Part shown: positions 8,496 to 16,600 of the stretch, piece after piece
Layout: each line of letters opens with the position of its first letter
Position numbering within the stretch: the first letter of the stretch is position 1
Source of the DNA: a bacterium
Lineage (GTDB): Bacteria; Ratteibacteria; UBA8468; B48-G9; DSTR01
Reading direction: 5' to 3'
DNA: 38,055 nucleotides
Assembly: GCA_029551285.1 (NCBI GenBank)
Contig: JAKPFT010000006.1
Location: forward strand, 1-38,055
Translations under genes and position numbers: made by a program
The notes under the pieces: model-generated
Database searches by the model: none
What the model was told of the DNA's origin: nothing
Seen by the model: the letters and a program-made list of their open reading frames with translations, nothing else

Positions 8496-8660
8496 ATGGC
8501 CAGGTATAAGTGTCTTGTCTGCGGATATATCTATGACCCGGAAAAGGGTGACCCGGATTCAGGCGTTGCGCCAGGGACACCTTTTGAGAAACTGCCGGAC
8601 AAGTGGGTCTGCCCGGTATGTGGAGCCAGTAAAAACCAGTTTGAAAAACAGGAGGATTGA
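8496..8660 (+). CDS. Rubredoxin
   Basis: This 54-residue electron carrier has two CxxCG knuckles binding one iron: KCLVCGYIY near residue 6 and [10 protein letters not shown] near residue 40. The [20 protein letters not shown] core between them is classic. A strong AAAGGAGG precedes the ATG. It ends 3 bp before the flavodiiron protein, its usual redox partner, and also probably supplies electrons to superoxide reductase and the ferritin-like protein downstream. Confidence 0.97.
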   Translation: MARYKCLVCGYIYDPEKGDPDSGVAPGTPFEKLPDKWVCPVCGASKNQFEKQED

Positions 8661-8663
8661 AAA

Positions 8664-9854
8664 ATGATTACCGAGCTCAGACCGGGAGTTTTCCTGCTCG
8701 GTATCCAGGACTGGCACCGACGACTTTTTGACGAACTTATTCCCTTGCCGGATGGCACCAGTTATAACGCCTACCTGATTGACGGTGGGGAGAAAACGGC
8801 TCTGGTTGATACGGCCGACCCATCGCGGCGGGAGGAGTTTCTGGCCGTCCTTGCAGCCACCGGCAAAAAGCGGCTGGATTATCTTGTCTCCCATCACGCC
8901 GAACAGGACCACGCCGGTCTCATCCCTGATGTTTTAAGGCGCTATCCGGAAATTAGAGTTCTTACCAGCGACCGGGGCAAAACATTTCTGATGGACCTGC
9001 TTCATCTGCCGGCAGAAAAGATTCAGGTCGTGGCCGATGGCGAAAAGATACCCCTGGGCAGGTTCACTCTTGAGTTTATCCTGGCTCCCTGGGTTCACTG
9101 GCCAGAGACAATGCTGACCTACCTGACGGAGGAAAAGATTTTGTTTTCCTGTGACCTTTTCGGCTCCCATCTGGCTACTTCCGGAGTAGCGGCTGAAGGC
9201 TGGCCAGAAGTCTATCAGGCTGCCAAAAGATATTACGCGGAAATTATGATGCCGTTCCGGCCAGTTATCGCCGGCCATCTGGCAAAGTTAGCGACAAAAC
9301 AGATTAGCCTTATTGCGCCCAGCCACGGTCCGGTGCACTATCGTCCGGAACTGATCTTGAAGGCCTATCACGACTGGATCAGCCCGGAAACAAAAAACGA
9401 GGTGCTGGTAATTTTCGTCTCCATGCATGGCAGTGTCGCCCTGATGGTTCAGCGTCTGGTTGACCGACTGATATCTTCGGGAATTACTGTGCGTCCCTTC
9501 AATCTTACCGCGACTGACCCGGGACAACTGGCCATCGCGCTGGTGGATGCTTCTACGGTGGTCCTGGCTACGCCCACGGTGTTAGGCGGACCTCACCCGG
9601 TGATGATGTCAGCGGCCACGTTGATTCGCGCCCTGCGACCAAAAATAAAGTTTCTGGCAGTGCTCAGTTCCTTTCTCTGGGGTGGTCAGGCGCAGGAAAG
9701 TCTTGAAAACTTGCTGGCACCGCTTAAAGTCAAGATTCTGCCAGCGGTCAAGGTCAGGGGGTGTCCCACAGCCGCTGACCTGGAAAGAGTTGACCAGCTG
9801 GCGCAGCTGATCGCGGCCGAACATGCTCAGGCTGGACTTACTCAGAAGACTTAA
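8664..9854 (+). CDS. Flavodiiron protein (A-type flavoprotein, O2/NO reductase)
   Basis: This 396-residue cytoplasmic enzyme reduces O2 to water, or NO to N2O. The metallo-beta-lactamase domain (about residues 1-250) shows the diiron ligands His78, Glu80, Asp82 and His83 in HHAEQDHAG, then His in PWVHWPET, Asp in FSCDLFGSH, and His in PSHGPVHY. A flavodoxin domain follows (about 255-390) with VFVSMHGSVALMVQ and a VLATPTVLGGPHP loop. There is no C-terminal rubredoxin or flavin-reductase fusion, which fits the separate rubredoxin immediately upstream. GGAGG sits 9 bases before the ATG. Confidence 0.95.
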   Translation: MITELRPGVFLLGIQDWHRRLFDELIPLPDGTSYNAYLIDGGEKTALVDTADPSRREEFLAVLAATGKKRLDYLVSHHAEQDHAGLIPDVLRRYPEIRVLTSDRGKTFLMDLLHLPAEKIQVVADGEKIPLGRFTLEFILAPWVHWPETMLTYLTEEKILFSCDLFGSHLATSGVAAEGWPEVYQAAKRYYAEIMMPFRPVIAGHLAKLATKQISLIAPSHGPVHYRPELILKAYHDWISPETKNEVLVIFVSMHGSVALMVQRLVDRLISSGITVRPFNLTATDPGQLAIALVDASTVVLATPTVLGGPHPVMMSAATLIRALRPKIKFLAVLSSFLWGGQAQESLENLLAPLKVKILPAVKVRGCPTAADLERVDQLAQLIAAEHAQAGLTQKT

Positions 9855-9894
9855 GGTATCATATAACTCTACCAGGGAGAACAGGGAGAAAATT

Positions 9895-10395
9895 ATGGCC
9901 GACCATTCCATCAGGTACAGCGCCAGCGAAGTTTTTCAGTTTGCCATCCGAATAGAAGAAAACGGGGAACGTTTCTACCGACGCCTGGCTGGATTAACCG
10001 CCGATTTACCGGTCAAAGAGACCTTTGCTTATCTGGCGGAACAGGAAGGGGAACATCGCCGTCTGTTTGAGAAGATGCTCAGTGAGATTGACAATTATCA
10101 GCCTGAAGAACTCTACCCGGATGACTACTTCACCTACCTGCGTTCCTTTGCGGACAATATTGTCTTCACCGGCCGCACCGAAGAAGAACTTCCCGCAAAG
10201 TTAGACCCTCTAAAAGCCATCAACTTCGCCATCCGCCGGGAGCTTGATTCCATTATGTACTACCTGGAAACAAAGCCACTGGTGCCGCAGGCGCAACAGA
10301 AAATGGTTGACCGGATTATTAGCGAAGAACGAAAACATTTTCTTCAACTCTCAGACATCCGTCAGAACTTACAGAAGGAGACAAAAAATGGTTGA
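9895..10395 (+). CDS. Rubrerythrin-like ferritin-family protein
   Basis: This 166-residue four-helix protein has diiron-site elements in each half: Glu21/Glu22 in RIEENGERFYRR, ExxH at 51-54 (EGEH), REL near the third helix, and EERKHFLQL near the end. It lacks the rubredoxin tail of classical rubrerythrin, so it resembles sulerythrin or 'ferritin family' proteins and probably reduces peroxide using the separate rubredoxin. I chose the ATG at 9895, behind AGGGAGAAAATT, instead of an in-frame upstream start at 9823 inside the previous gene. Its stop overlaps the superoxide reductase start. Confidence 0.88.
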   Translation: MADHSIRYSASEVFQFAIRIEENGERFYRRLAGLTADLPVKETFAYLAEQEGEHRRLFEKMLSEIDNYQPEELYPDDYFTYLRSFADNIVFTGRTEEELPAKLDPLKAINFAIRRELDSIMYYLETKPLVPQAQQKMVDRIISEERKHFLQLSDIRQNLQKETKNG

Positions 10396-10780
10396 GATTA
10401 AAGACCTGGTTCAGTCAGGGGACTGGAGTAAAGAAAAACACGTGCCGGTAATTGAAGTGGCCTCGGCCGCAAAGGGCAAACCTGTTTCCGTCAGGATCAG
10501 CGTCGGTAGCCAGATTCCCCATCCCAACACCACCGAGCATCACATCGCCTGGATGGAACTTTACTTTCTGCCAGAAGGCAGCCGCTTTCCTTTCCAGGTG
10601 GCCAGATTTGAGTTCACCGCTCACGGTGCTTCCACGGAAGGCCCAAATACCAGCACCGTGTTTACCAGACCGGAAACCAGCTGCATGTTCACCACGGAAA
10701 AATCCGGGTCTCTTTTAGCCCTGGCTTACTGCAATATTCACGGACTCTGGCAGGCCAGTGCGGAATTGAAACTAACCTGA
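10388..10780 (+). CDS. Superoxide reductase (neelaredoxin, class II)
   Basis: This 130-residue iron enzyme reduces superoxide to peroxide. The active-site residues are visible: Glu16 and His18 in KEKHVP, His45 (PHPN), His51 (TEHHIAW), and Cys115/His118 in CNIHGLW. The N-terminal desulforedoxin cysteines of class I enzymes are absent, making it neelaredoxin type. The ATG overlaps the upstream ferritin-like gene by 8 nt, after AGAAGGAG. The peroxide it forms would be handled by that upstream protein. Confidence 0.95.
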   Translation: MVEIKDLVQSGDWSKEKHVPVIEVASAAKGKPVSVRISVGSQIPHPNTTEHHIAWMELYFLPEGSRFPFQVARFEFTAHGASTEGPNTSTVFTRPETSCMFTTEKSGSLLALAYCNIHGLWQASAELKLT

Positions 10781-10805
10781 GACTACTCTGGCCGCGGGAA
10801 CCTGT

Positions 10806-11393
10806 ATGAAACTTTTAGCCCTTTACGGCAGTCCGCGTCCCAGGGGCAACAGCACCATTCTTCTGGACAGATTCCTTGAAGGCGCCTCCAGTCAGGAGAC
10901 GGAAATAAACCGGATTTATCTGAGTCAACTGACCATCAGTCCCTGTCAGGCCTGCCTGCCTCCGGAAACCGGACGCTGGTGCCGAATTGATGATGGTATG
11001 ACCGCAGTTTACGAAGAAGTCCTGGCCGCCGAAGCCCTGGTGATTGCCTCACCCATCTATTTTGGCAGTCTTCCGGCGCAGGTGAAGGCCATGATAGACC
11101 GTTTTCAGTGCGTCTGGTTAGCCAGGAAAAGGGGCGAACTACTTCTTCCTTTTGATAAGAAAAAACCAGGTTTTTTCCTTTGCGTGGAGGCTTCCCACCG
11201 CCAGGACTTTTTTCAGAACGCCCGGGCCATTGTCAGGAACTTTTTTGCCACCACCGGTTTTCTTTATTCCGGGGAACTCTTCTGTCGCGGGCTGGAAAAA
11301 CAAGGCGATGTTTCTTCCCGGAAGGAGTGTTTGGAGCAGGCCTACCAGGCCGGGGTCACCCTTATCCATAAAGGCGGAACTGCCCGCGGCTAA
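10806..11393 (+). CDS. NAD(P)H-dependent FMN reductase / flavodoxin-family protein
   Basis: This 195-residue flavoprotein has a flavodoxin-like fold. The phosphate-binding loop GSPRPRGNST lies at residues 8-17, and an ASPIYFGSLPAQVKAMIDRF segment is typical of the NADPH-dependent FMN reductase group. A cysteine-containing stretch (PCQACLPPETGRWCRIDD) resembles the iron-sulfur flavoprotein insert, but only three cysteines remain, so a 4Fe-4S cluster is unlikely. It closes the oxygen-defence series and may supply electrons to rubredoxin. It ends 3 bp from the convergent ATPase gene. Confidence 0.85.
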   Translation: MKLLALYGSPRPRGNSTILLDRFLEGASSQETEINRIYLSQLTISPCQACLPPETGRWCRIDDGMTAVYEEVLAAEALVIASPIYFGSLPAQVKAMIDRFQCVWLARKRGELLLPFDKKKPGFFLCVEASHRQDFFQNARAIVRNFFATTGFLYSGELFCRGLEKQGDVSSRKECLEQAYQAGVTLIHKGGTARG

Positions 11394-11396
11394 GGT

Positions 11397-12125
11397 TCAA
11401 CCTTTCAGATAAGACAATACCCCTGCCCTGACTTCCGGTAACGTCTTTACACCGTTATTCAAAAGTGTCTCCAGAAAACTAACCGGCCTGGCCAGCCGTT
11501 TTGGCTCAAACGGTAAAGACGATGTCAGCAGGCCGTCTTTGATAATTTCCTGGTACCGGCCTGACCCGGAAAGCCACCAGCCGCTGCGCAGTATCCTTTT
11601 CCCGGTTTTTTCCACCTGGAGAAACAGGTGGAGCTCAATCGCTTCAAAAAGAGACGGCCAGACCCCATTTTGCACGCAGATTTGTTCCCTTGCTTCTTCC
11701 AGAGTGTCCGCATGAAGGTTACTGGCCAGAAGATGACCGTGGCGTTTCAGCGAGAAAAAAGCCGTCAGTTTCTCCCGGCCCCAGAGATATCCATAGTAAG
11801 GACCGGACCCGATTTCCGGGCAAAGCACGCAGGCTGGCCTGGTGTAAAAATCCGGCCTCAGTTTCCGGGGACTGTCGGTGGCAACAATGTCCAGACCTGA
11901 CGGGATAAAATTCAGCAGAGCCACCATGACCGTGGTTTTGCCGGACCCGCCGGGTCTGGCTCCGACCAGAAAAGAACCACCGTTAGAAATAACTTCCAGA
12001 CAAACAGCGGCCGCTTTTAGACTTAAGGTTCCTCTTTCCACCAGGTCAACGACCGACAGCATTCGTCCGCTCCGCTGCCGGCAGGACTCCAGCACCTGAC
12101 AGTGTCTGAAAACTTCATCGTTCAT
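11397..12125 (-). CDS. P-loop ATPase of GspE/PilT-like type, function unknown
   Basis: This 242-residue protein has Walker A at residues 55-65 (GARPGGSGKTT). A later ASNLHADTLEEAREQ segment recalls the 'LHA' motif of VirB11/PilT/GspE secretion ATPases. The usual N-terminal domain and the Walker B/Asp-box are not clear, so it is a short, divergent member; no pilus or secretion genes lie nearby. GTG at 12131 also opens the frame, but ATG at 12125 has GGGAG at 8 nt spacing and is preferred. It stands alone, divergent from ccdA with about 50 bp between them. The function cannot be assigned. Confidence 0.7.
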   Translation of the reverse strand: MNDEVFRHCQVLESCRQRSGRMLSVVDLVERGTLSLKAAAVCLEVISNGGSFLVGARPGGSGKTTVMVALLNFIPSGLDIVATDSPRKLRPDFYTRPACVLCPEIGSGPYYGYLWGREKLTAFFSLKRHGHLLASNLHADTLEEAREQICVQNGVWPSLFEAIELHLFLQVEKTGKRILRSGWWLSGSGRYQEIIKDGLLTSSLPFEPKRLARPVSFLETLLNNGVKTLPEVRAGVLSYLKG

Positions 12126-12176
12126 TGACACTGCTCCCGGAAAAGATTAAAGTTTAATCCACAAGGACGGCAAAAT

Positions 12177-12872
12177 TTGGAGACATCGCTCTGGGTCAGT
12201 TTTTCCCTTTCTTTTATCGCCGGGGTCGCTACCTTCGTCAGTCCCTGCTTGCTGCCACTTATCCCGGCCTACATCTCGTTTATCACCGGTCAGACTTCAG
12301 ACCAGACAGAGAAAACGCGTTCCCTGCTGAAAATTGTTTCTCTGGCCTTCTGCTTCGTTCTTGGCTTTTCCCTTGTCTTCTCAGCCATGGGCGCCTCAGC
12401 CACCCTGTTAGGAAAACTGCTGCTGCAGTACCGAAATGTGCTGCGCCTGGCTGGTGGTTTTCTCGTCATTCTTTTCGGCCTGCATCTGACCGGCGTGTGG
12501 CGCATCAGGCAATTCTATCAGGAAAAGCGCTTTCGTTTGCCCGCACCCGGCGGTCCAGTCAGAGCCTTCCTGATTGGCATGGTCTTCGCCCTGGGGTGGA
12601 CGCCCTGCGTCGGTCCAATTCTTTCTTCTATCCTGGTGCTGGCCTCCACCGAAAAGACTGTCTGGCGCGGAGTTTCTCTGCTGGTGGTTTACTCCCTCGG
12701 ACTTGGACTTCCCTTCCTGGTCACTGCGCTGCTCATTGACCGGGTTACAGCTGTGATTAAACGCTTCGCCAGACATTACCGGACCGTGGAAGTTGTCTCG
12801 GGCATTATCCTAATAGTTACCGGTGTTTTGATCATGACCAACCGGCTGAGTATGCTGATACCGGGACTTTAA
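12177..12872 (+). CDS. ccdA: CcdA-type cytochrome c biogenesis/thiol-disulfide membrane protein
   Basis: This 231-residue inner-membrane protein has six predicted helices and the two conserved redox cysteines, in FVSPCLLPLIPAYISF (helix 1) and GWTPCVGPILSS (helix 4). It passes electrons from cytoplasmic thioredoxin to extracytoplasmic thioredoxin-like proteins; the TlpA-type protein at 36950-37426 is a candidate acceptor. The start is TTG at 12177 after AAGGAC at 9 nt spacing. It ends 12 bp before the convergent amidohydrolase. Confidence 0.92.
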   Translation: METSLWVSFSLSFIAGVATFVSPCLLPLIPAYISFITGQTSDQTEKTRSLLKIVSLAFCFVLGFSLVFSAMGASATLLGKLLLQYRNVLRLAGGFLVILFGLHLTGVWRIRQFYQEKRFRLPAPGGPVRAFLIGMVFALGWTPCVGPILSSILVLASTEKTVWRGVSLLVVYSLGLGLPFLVTALLIDRVTAVIKRFARHYRTVEVVSGIILIVTGVLIMTNRLSMLIPGL

Positions 12873-12884
12873 GCCCTGAGGCAG

Positions 12885-13661
12885 TTAACTCTCCACCCCT
12901 ATTTTCCTGAAGAGCTCCCGGGTATTGCTGGAAAGAATTCTCTTTTTCACCTTCAGCGGCAGCGAGGAAAGGACAATCGGCCCCAGGGTAAATCCCCAGT
13001 GCAGGTCCGAGAGGTCCGAACCCCAGCACAATCGGTCTGCCCTCATCGTCCTGACGGCTTCCGGCAGGGACTCCGGTGAGAGAAAGGCGCAGGTACACAT
13101 CCACAGGTGATCGTACTTATTAACCAGACTGGCTGCGGCCAGCCAGAGGTGGCCGCAGACATATTGAGCCTGCCGGTAGGTTTCTAAAATCTTCTTCAGA
13201 AATTCCAGACTCCCCCAGCCATGATTAAGCACGACCCAGCGATGATGGGAGGCATACTCGCAGACCGCCTCTATCCCAGGACCTTCCGCGGGCGCTCCCT
13301 GGTAAGCCGCAATCAGTTTGGCGCCAACCAGCCCGGCCTGCCGGCAGCGCTCCAGTTCCTTAATGATTTCCTTCTCTGGGTAGTTGAGGTTGACCAGCGC
13401 CAACCCGGAAAAATGTTGCCGGTATTTCTGGCAGGCCTGGATGACTTTATCGTTCTGGAACTGAAATTCTGCACCGTAGATGCCAATGGGAAAAACCAGA
13501 CACCTCTTTACCCCGAGGCGGTCCATCTCAGCCACAAGCTGTTCCACCCGGCCGGAGAAAACAGGATAGTCGCGGGAGAAACCACCCAGGTGGCCGTGAA
13601 TATCGTAAAGTGGCAATCCTAAGGGCTTGCCCTGAAGAAATCTTTCTTTAAGCGGGTCCAC
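12885..13661 (-). CDS. Amidohydrolase-2 family protein, module 1 type B (metal site intact)
   Basis: This 258-residue TIM-barrel hydrolase of the small COG2159-like type keeps every metal-site element: HxH at residues 22 and 24 (YDIHGH), His in VVLNHGWGS, His in YVCGHLWLA, and Asp in LCWGSDLSD. The frame opens upstream to 13703, but the GTG at 13661 has AAGGAG at 6 nt spacing and its N-terminus aligns with the paralogue at 18195-19004, so I chose it. It overlaps the preceding type A gene by 14 nt and is the last gene of the long operon. The substrate is unknown; the partner genes suggest an amide or lactone made from an aminotransferase product. Confidence 0.82.
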   Translation of the reverse strand: MDPLKERFLQGKPLGLPLYDIHGHLGGFSRDYPVFSGRVEQLVAEMDRLGVKRCLVFPIGIYGAEFQFQNDKVIQACQKYRQHFSGLALVNLNYPEKEIIKELERCRQAGLVGAKLIAAYQGAPAEGPGIEAVCEYASHHRWVVLNHGWGSLEFLKKILETYRQAQYVCGHLWLAAASLVNKYDHLWMCTCAFLSPESLPEAVRTMRADRLCWGSDLSDLHWGFTLGPIVLSSLPLKVKKRILSSNTRELFRKIGVES

Positions 13662-14412
13662 TTCTCGCTCCTTCAAAGAGAGCCACAGCATTCTCCCGTG
13701 CAATCTTCTTCCGCAATTTCTCAGACAGTCTCGCTGTTAGCACCATGCCCAATGATTGTCCCGGGTCAGAAAAAGGAAGATTGGTTCCGGTGAGTAACCT
13801 TTCTCCGCCGGTGAGGGCCACAAGTTCTTCCACCACCGCGTAATTCCAGCAACTACCTAAGTCGTAGTAAAAGTTGGCAAACTCGGAGAGAAACTGCAGG
13901 ACAAGCCGGATGTGGTAGCGCGTTCGGAACTCACTGAAAATTACCGGCAGTTTCTCGTGACGGCGCAACAAGTGACGAAGTCCCGGCCAGTCTCCACCGT
14001 CAACCTGATTGAATTCTGAAACGACCAGAGGCAGGCCGCGTTCTTCAAGCAACTGGAAAGTGCCTGCAGCCACAAACTCACTGAGGGCAATTCTGAAAAC
14101 TGAAGGAAAAACCCGGAAGGCCCGCACTCCTTTTCTGATGCCTTCTTCCACATAGGAGTGAAAATCCCGGTACTCGCCGCTCCGGGGTGGCAGCAAAACC
14201 CAGGAAGGCAACAACCGCTTTTCTTCCCCAATCTGCTGCAGGAGAAGTTCGTTACCTTCCACCGGACCTACTTCCCGGGCCAGAGACTGATACACAAGAG
14301 CTTTTTCTATGTGAAGCAGCTCCATGAGCCGGAGCAGTTGCTGGCTGGAACTATAAACTGTCGGTCTGGAAAAAACTCCCACTCCAGCATTGATGTCAAA
14401 AAATCTAATCAT
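13648..14412 (-). CDS. Amidohydrolase-like protein, module 1 type A (metal ligands lost)
   Basis: This 254-residue protein follows the amidohydrolase-2 barrel pattern along its length. The positions of the metal-binding residues are changed: the N-terminal DxHxH is DINAG (residues 6-10), the strand that should carry a histidine reads VVSEFNQ, and the GTDFP-like segment reads GTNLPF. It is probably catalytically inactive, or works without the usual zinc site. It is paralogous to 19001-19756. Its ATG overlaps the DegT stop (ATGA), and its tail overlaps the intact amidohydrolase, so all three are translationally coupled. A role as a structural or regulatory partner is inferred. Confidence 0.75.
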   Translation of the reverse strand: MIRFFDINAGVGVFSRPTVYSSSQQLLRLMELLHIEKALVYQSLAREVGPVEGNELLLQQIGEEKRLLPSWVLLPPRSGEYRDFHSYVEEGIRKGVRAFRVFPSVFRIALSEFVAAGTFQLLEERGLPLVVSEFNQVDGGDWPGLRHLLRRHEKLPVIFSEFRTRYHIRLVLQFLSEFANFYYDLGSCWNYAVVEELVALTGGERLLTGTNLPFSDPGQSLGMVLTARLSEKLRKKIARENAVALFEGARSGPA

Positions 14413-15650
14413 AATGTTCTGTCCAGATTAAGCAGTTGGCCGGCCAGCTCGTCAATTTCCGGCTGGTTCCATTTCTCGCTGATGCCGACGCAGACCACCC
14501 GGCTCAAAATGTCTATGGTTCTGGGACACATGTCCGGATGATAGTCGGGTAACCTGCCCCGGTAAAAGGGACAGGTATAGGGACATCCTTCTGAAGTCGG
14601 AGTCTTCTTTTCCAGGATGTGTTCCCAGTAGCGATAGATATGCCAGTCCCGAACAGTCTGGTCATAGATGCCGCCGGTACCTTTCACTGTAGAGATTACC
14701 TTCCTGGCCGTGCCAGGGTCCGGTGCCAGAAGGATTAAACTGGTGGCACAGTCGCCGGCCGAGTCATGGACCGGCGCCAGACGAAGATTCTTCAAACCGC
14801 TCAACCTTTCTGCCAGAGCCTTCTTGTTTTTCCGCAACGAGGAAAGATAACTGTTCAGTTTTCTGAGCTGAGCCAGGGCAATGGCGCCATGAACTTCGCT
14901 CATCCGGTAGTTTTCCCCGCAAAACAGTTCCCCGGGCATTCTCTCCCGGGCATACCGATTGGGCCGCCAGCAGGCCGCGGTATCGTGATAACTTTGTGCG
15001 CGGATGTAGATGGCCTCGTCATTGGTGGTAACCATTCCGCCTTCACCGCTGGCCAGAATCTTGTAAAAATCAAAACTGAAACAGCCGGCGTCTCCCCAGG
15101 TGCCAAGCCACTGACCGCGATAGGTTCCTCCGGCTGCCTGGGCAACATCTTCAATGACTTTGAGATTATGCTGCCGCGCCAGAGCCAGCAGTGCGTCCAT
15201 CTTGCAGGGTAAGCCCCGCATGTGCACCGGTAGAATTGCCCTGGTCTGCTTTGTAATCTTGCGTTCCACATCAGTTAGGTCAATGGTCAGGGTCTCATCA
15301 ATCTCGGCAATCACCGGAATGGCTCTGGCCACCACCACGGCTGAGGCTGAAGCAAAAAAGGTGTAAGCCGGGACAATGACCTCATCGCCAGGACCTATAC
15401 CACAGGCCACCAGCGCGGCAATCAGGGCCGAGGTTCCTGAATTCACGGCCAGGGCGTACCGCGCGCCGCTGGCTGCGGCAAATTCCTTCTCCAGGCGCTC
15501 CACCTTGCTGTTTTCCTTGTAGTAGCGAAAAAGCATGGCGCGGGTAGCCGGTTCTATTCTGTCCAGAATTTCAAAAATTTTTTTCTGGTCCCCGGCCGGT
15601 AAATTCCAGAGTTCAATTATCTCCTTCAATTCTTCAATTCTTATGTCCAT
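14409..15650 (-). CDS. DegT/DnrJ/EryC1/StrS aminotransferase, module 1
   Basis: This 413-residue fold-type I PLP enzyme has its internal aldimine lysine at 197 (FSFDFYKILASGEGG) and the ring-nitrogen aspartate at 168 (VIEDVAQA). AVNSGTSAL and GPGDEVIVPAYTF are standard for the family. It carries about 30 extra N-terminal residues compared with the other two paralogues. Like DegT 3 it has a Cys-Pro motif (CPYTCPFYRG) near the C-terminus, and like both paralogues an AGDCAT-like segment. The family usually aminates keto-sugars, but no nucleotide-sugar genes lie here. RBS GGAGG sits 6 nt before the ATG. The gene overlaps the dehydratase upstream by 17 nt. Confidence 0.92.
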   Translation of the reverse strand: MDIRIEELKEIIELWNLPAGDQKKIFEILDRIEPATRAMLFRYYKENSKVERLEKEFAAASGARYALAVNSGTSALIAALVACGIGPGDEVIVPAYTFFASASAVVVARAIPVIAEIDETLTIDLTDVERKITKQTRAILPVHMRGLPCKMDALLALARQHNLKVIEDVAQAAGGTYRGQWLGTWGDAGCFSFDFYKILASGEGGMVTTNDEAIYIRAQSYHDTAACWRPNRYARERMPGELFCGENYRMSEVHGAIALAQLRKLNSYLSSLRKNKKALAERLSGLKNLRLAPVHDSAGDCATSLILLAPDPGTARKVISTVKGTGGIYDQTVRDWHIYRYWEHILEKKTPTSEGCPYTCPFYRGRLPDYHPDMCPRTIDILSRVVCVGISEKWNQPEIDELAGQLLNLDRTL

Positions 15651-16590
15651 CTTCTTCCTCCCCGGGTTTGAGCAGGTTCTTCAATTCTACATTTCCACCG
15701 CTGACCACGCAAACTGTTTTTTCTGCCGCTTTTATCTTTCGGGCCAGAAAAGCGGCCACCGAGACCGCGCCGGCGGCTTCCGCCAGAACCCGGCCATCTC
15801 TTAAGAGGGTCAACATCCCCTCTCTAATCTCCTCCTCTGTCACCAGAACAATGTCGTCAATCCACCGCCGGACCAGTTCAAAGGTGAGTTGCCCTGGTTT
15901 TTTCACGGCAATTCCTTCAGCCATAGTCTTTATTTGGGCTATCTCAAACACCTGCCCGGTTTGCCAGGAGCGATACATGCTGGGCGCTCCACTGGCCTGA
16001 ACCCCAACCACCTTTACCCGGGGATGGCGCTCTTTGACGGCGGCCAGCACTCCGGCGACCAGACCCCCGCCACCAACAGGCACGACAATCAGGCCAGTTT
16101 CCGGTAACTCCTCCATAATTTCCAGAGCGACTGTGCCCTGTCCGGAGATAATCAAGGGGTCGTCAAAACCGTGAATGAAGACCATCCCTTCTCGTTCGGC
16201 TACCTGCCGGGCATAAAGAAAACTTTCCTGATAGGTTTCACCATAAATTACCACTTTCAGCCTTTCCCGCAATCTTTTCAACTTCACCTCAGGGGTCACT
16301 ACCGGCACCACCGCCACCGCTTGCGTACCTGTGATTTCCGCGGCCTGACCTACTGCCAGCCCGTGGCTGCCAGAGGTCGCACAGAGCAGCCCTGACTTTC
16401 TTTCTCTTTCCTTCAAACTGAGGACCTTATTGAGCACGCCCCTTATCTTGAACGCGCCGGTCTTCTGGAGATTCTCCAGCTTCAGGAAAAGTTTGCTCCC
16501 GGTTTTCTGGCTGAGCCGTTCACTCTCTATCAGGGGAGTTCTCCAGATGAAACGCTGAATTTTCTCCCGGGCCTGTTCCACATCCTTCAA
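15634..16590 (-). CDS. Threonine/serine dehydratase-like PLP enzyme
   Basis: This fold-type II PLP enzyme of about 318 residues shows the PLP lysine at 48 in TGAFKIRG, the glycine loop VVPVGGGGLVAGV, and the C-terminal SGGN (VCVVSGGNV) that contacts the pyridine nitrogen. It resembles catabolic threonine dehydratase/serine racemase without the ACT domain of biosynthetic IlvA. It could deaminate or racemise a hydroxy-amino acid released by the D-aminoacylase upstream. The start is uncertain: TTG at 16590 lies 13 nt from GAGGAGG, while a CTG 9 nt earlier would have short spacing and give a family-like LVSLKDVEQAR N-terminus. Confidence 0.87.
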   Translation of the reverse strand: MKDVEQAREKIQRFIWRTPLIESERLSQKTGSKLFLKLENLQKTGAFKIRGVLNKVLSLKERERKSGLLCATSGSHGLAVGQAAEITGTQAVAVVPVVTPEVKLKRLRERLKVVIYGETYQESFLYARQVAEREGMVFIHGFDDPLIISGQGTVALEIMEELPETGLIVVPVGGGGLVAGVLAAVKERHPRVKVVGVQASGAPSMYRSWQTGQVFEIAQIKTMAEGIAVKKPGQLTFELVRRWIDDIVLVTEEEIREGMLTLLRDGRVLAEAAGAVSVAAFLARKIKAAEKTVCVVSGGNVELKNLLKPGEEEDGHKN

Positions 16591-16600
16591 GCTGACCAGG

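Noticed and set aside
10914-11000. Iron-sulfur flavoprotein cluster motif in the 10806-11393 product
   Set aside because: Only three of the required four closely spaced cysteines are present, so a 4Fe-4S cluster is not supported.
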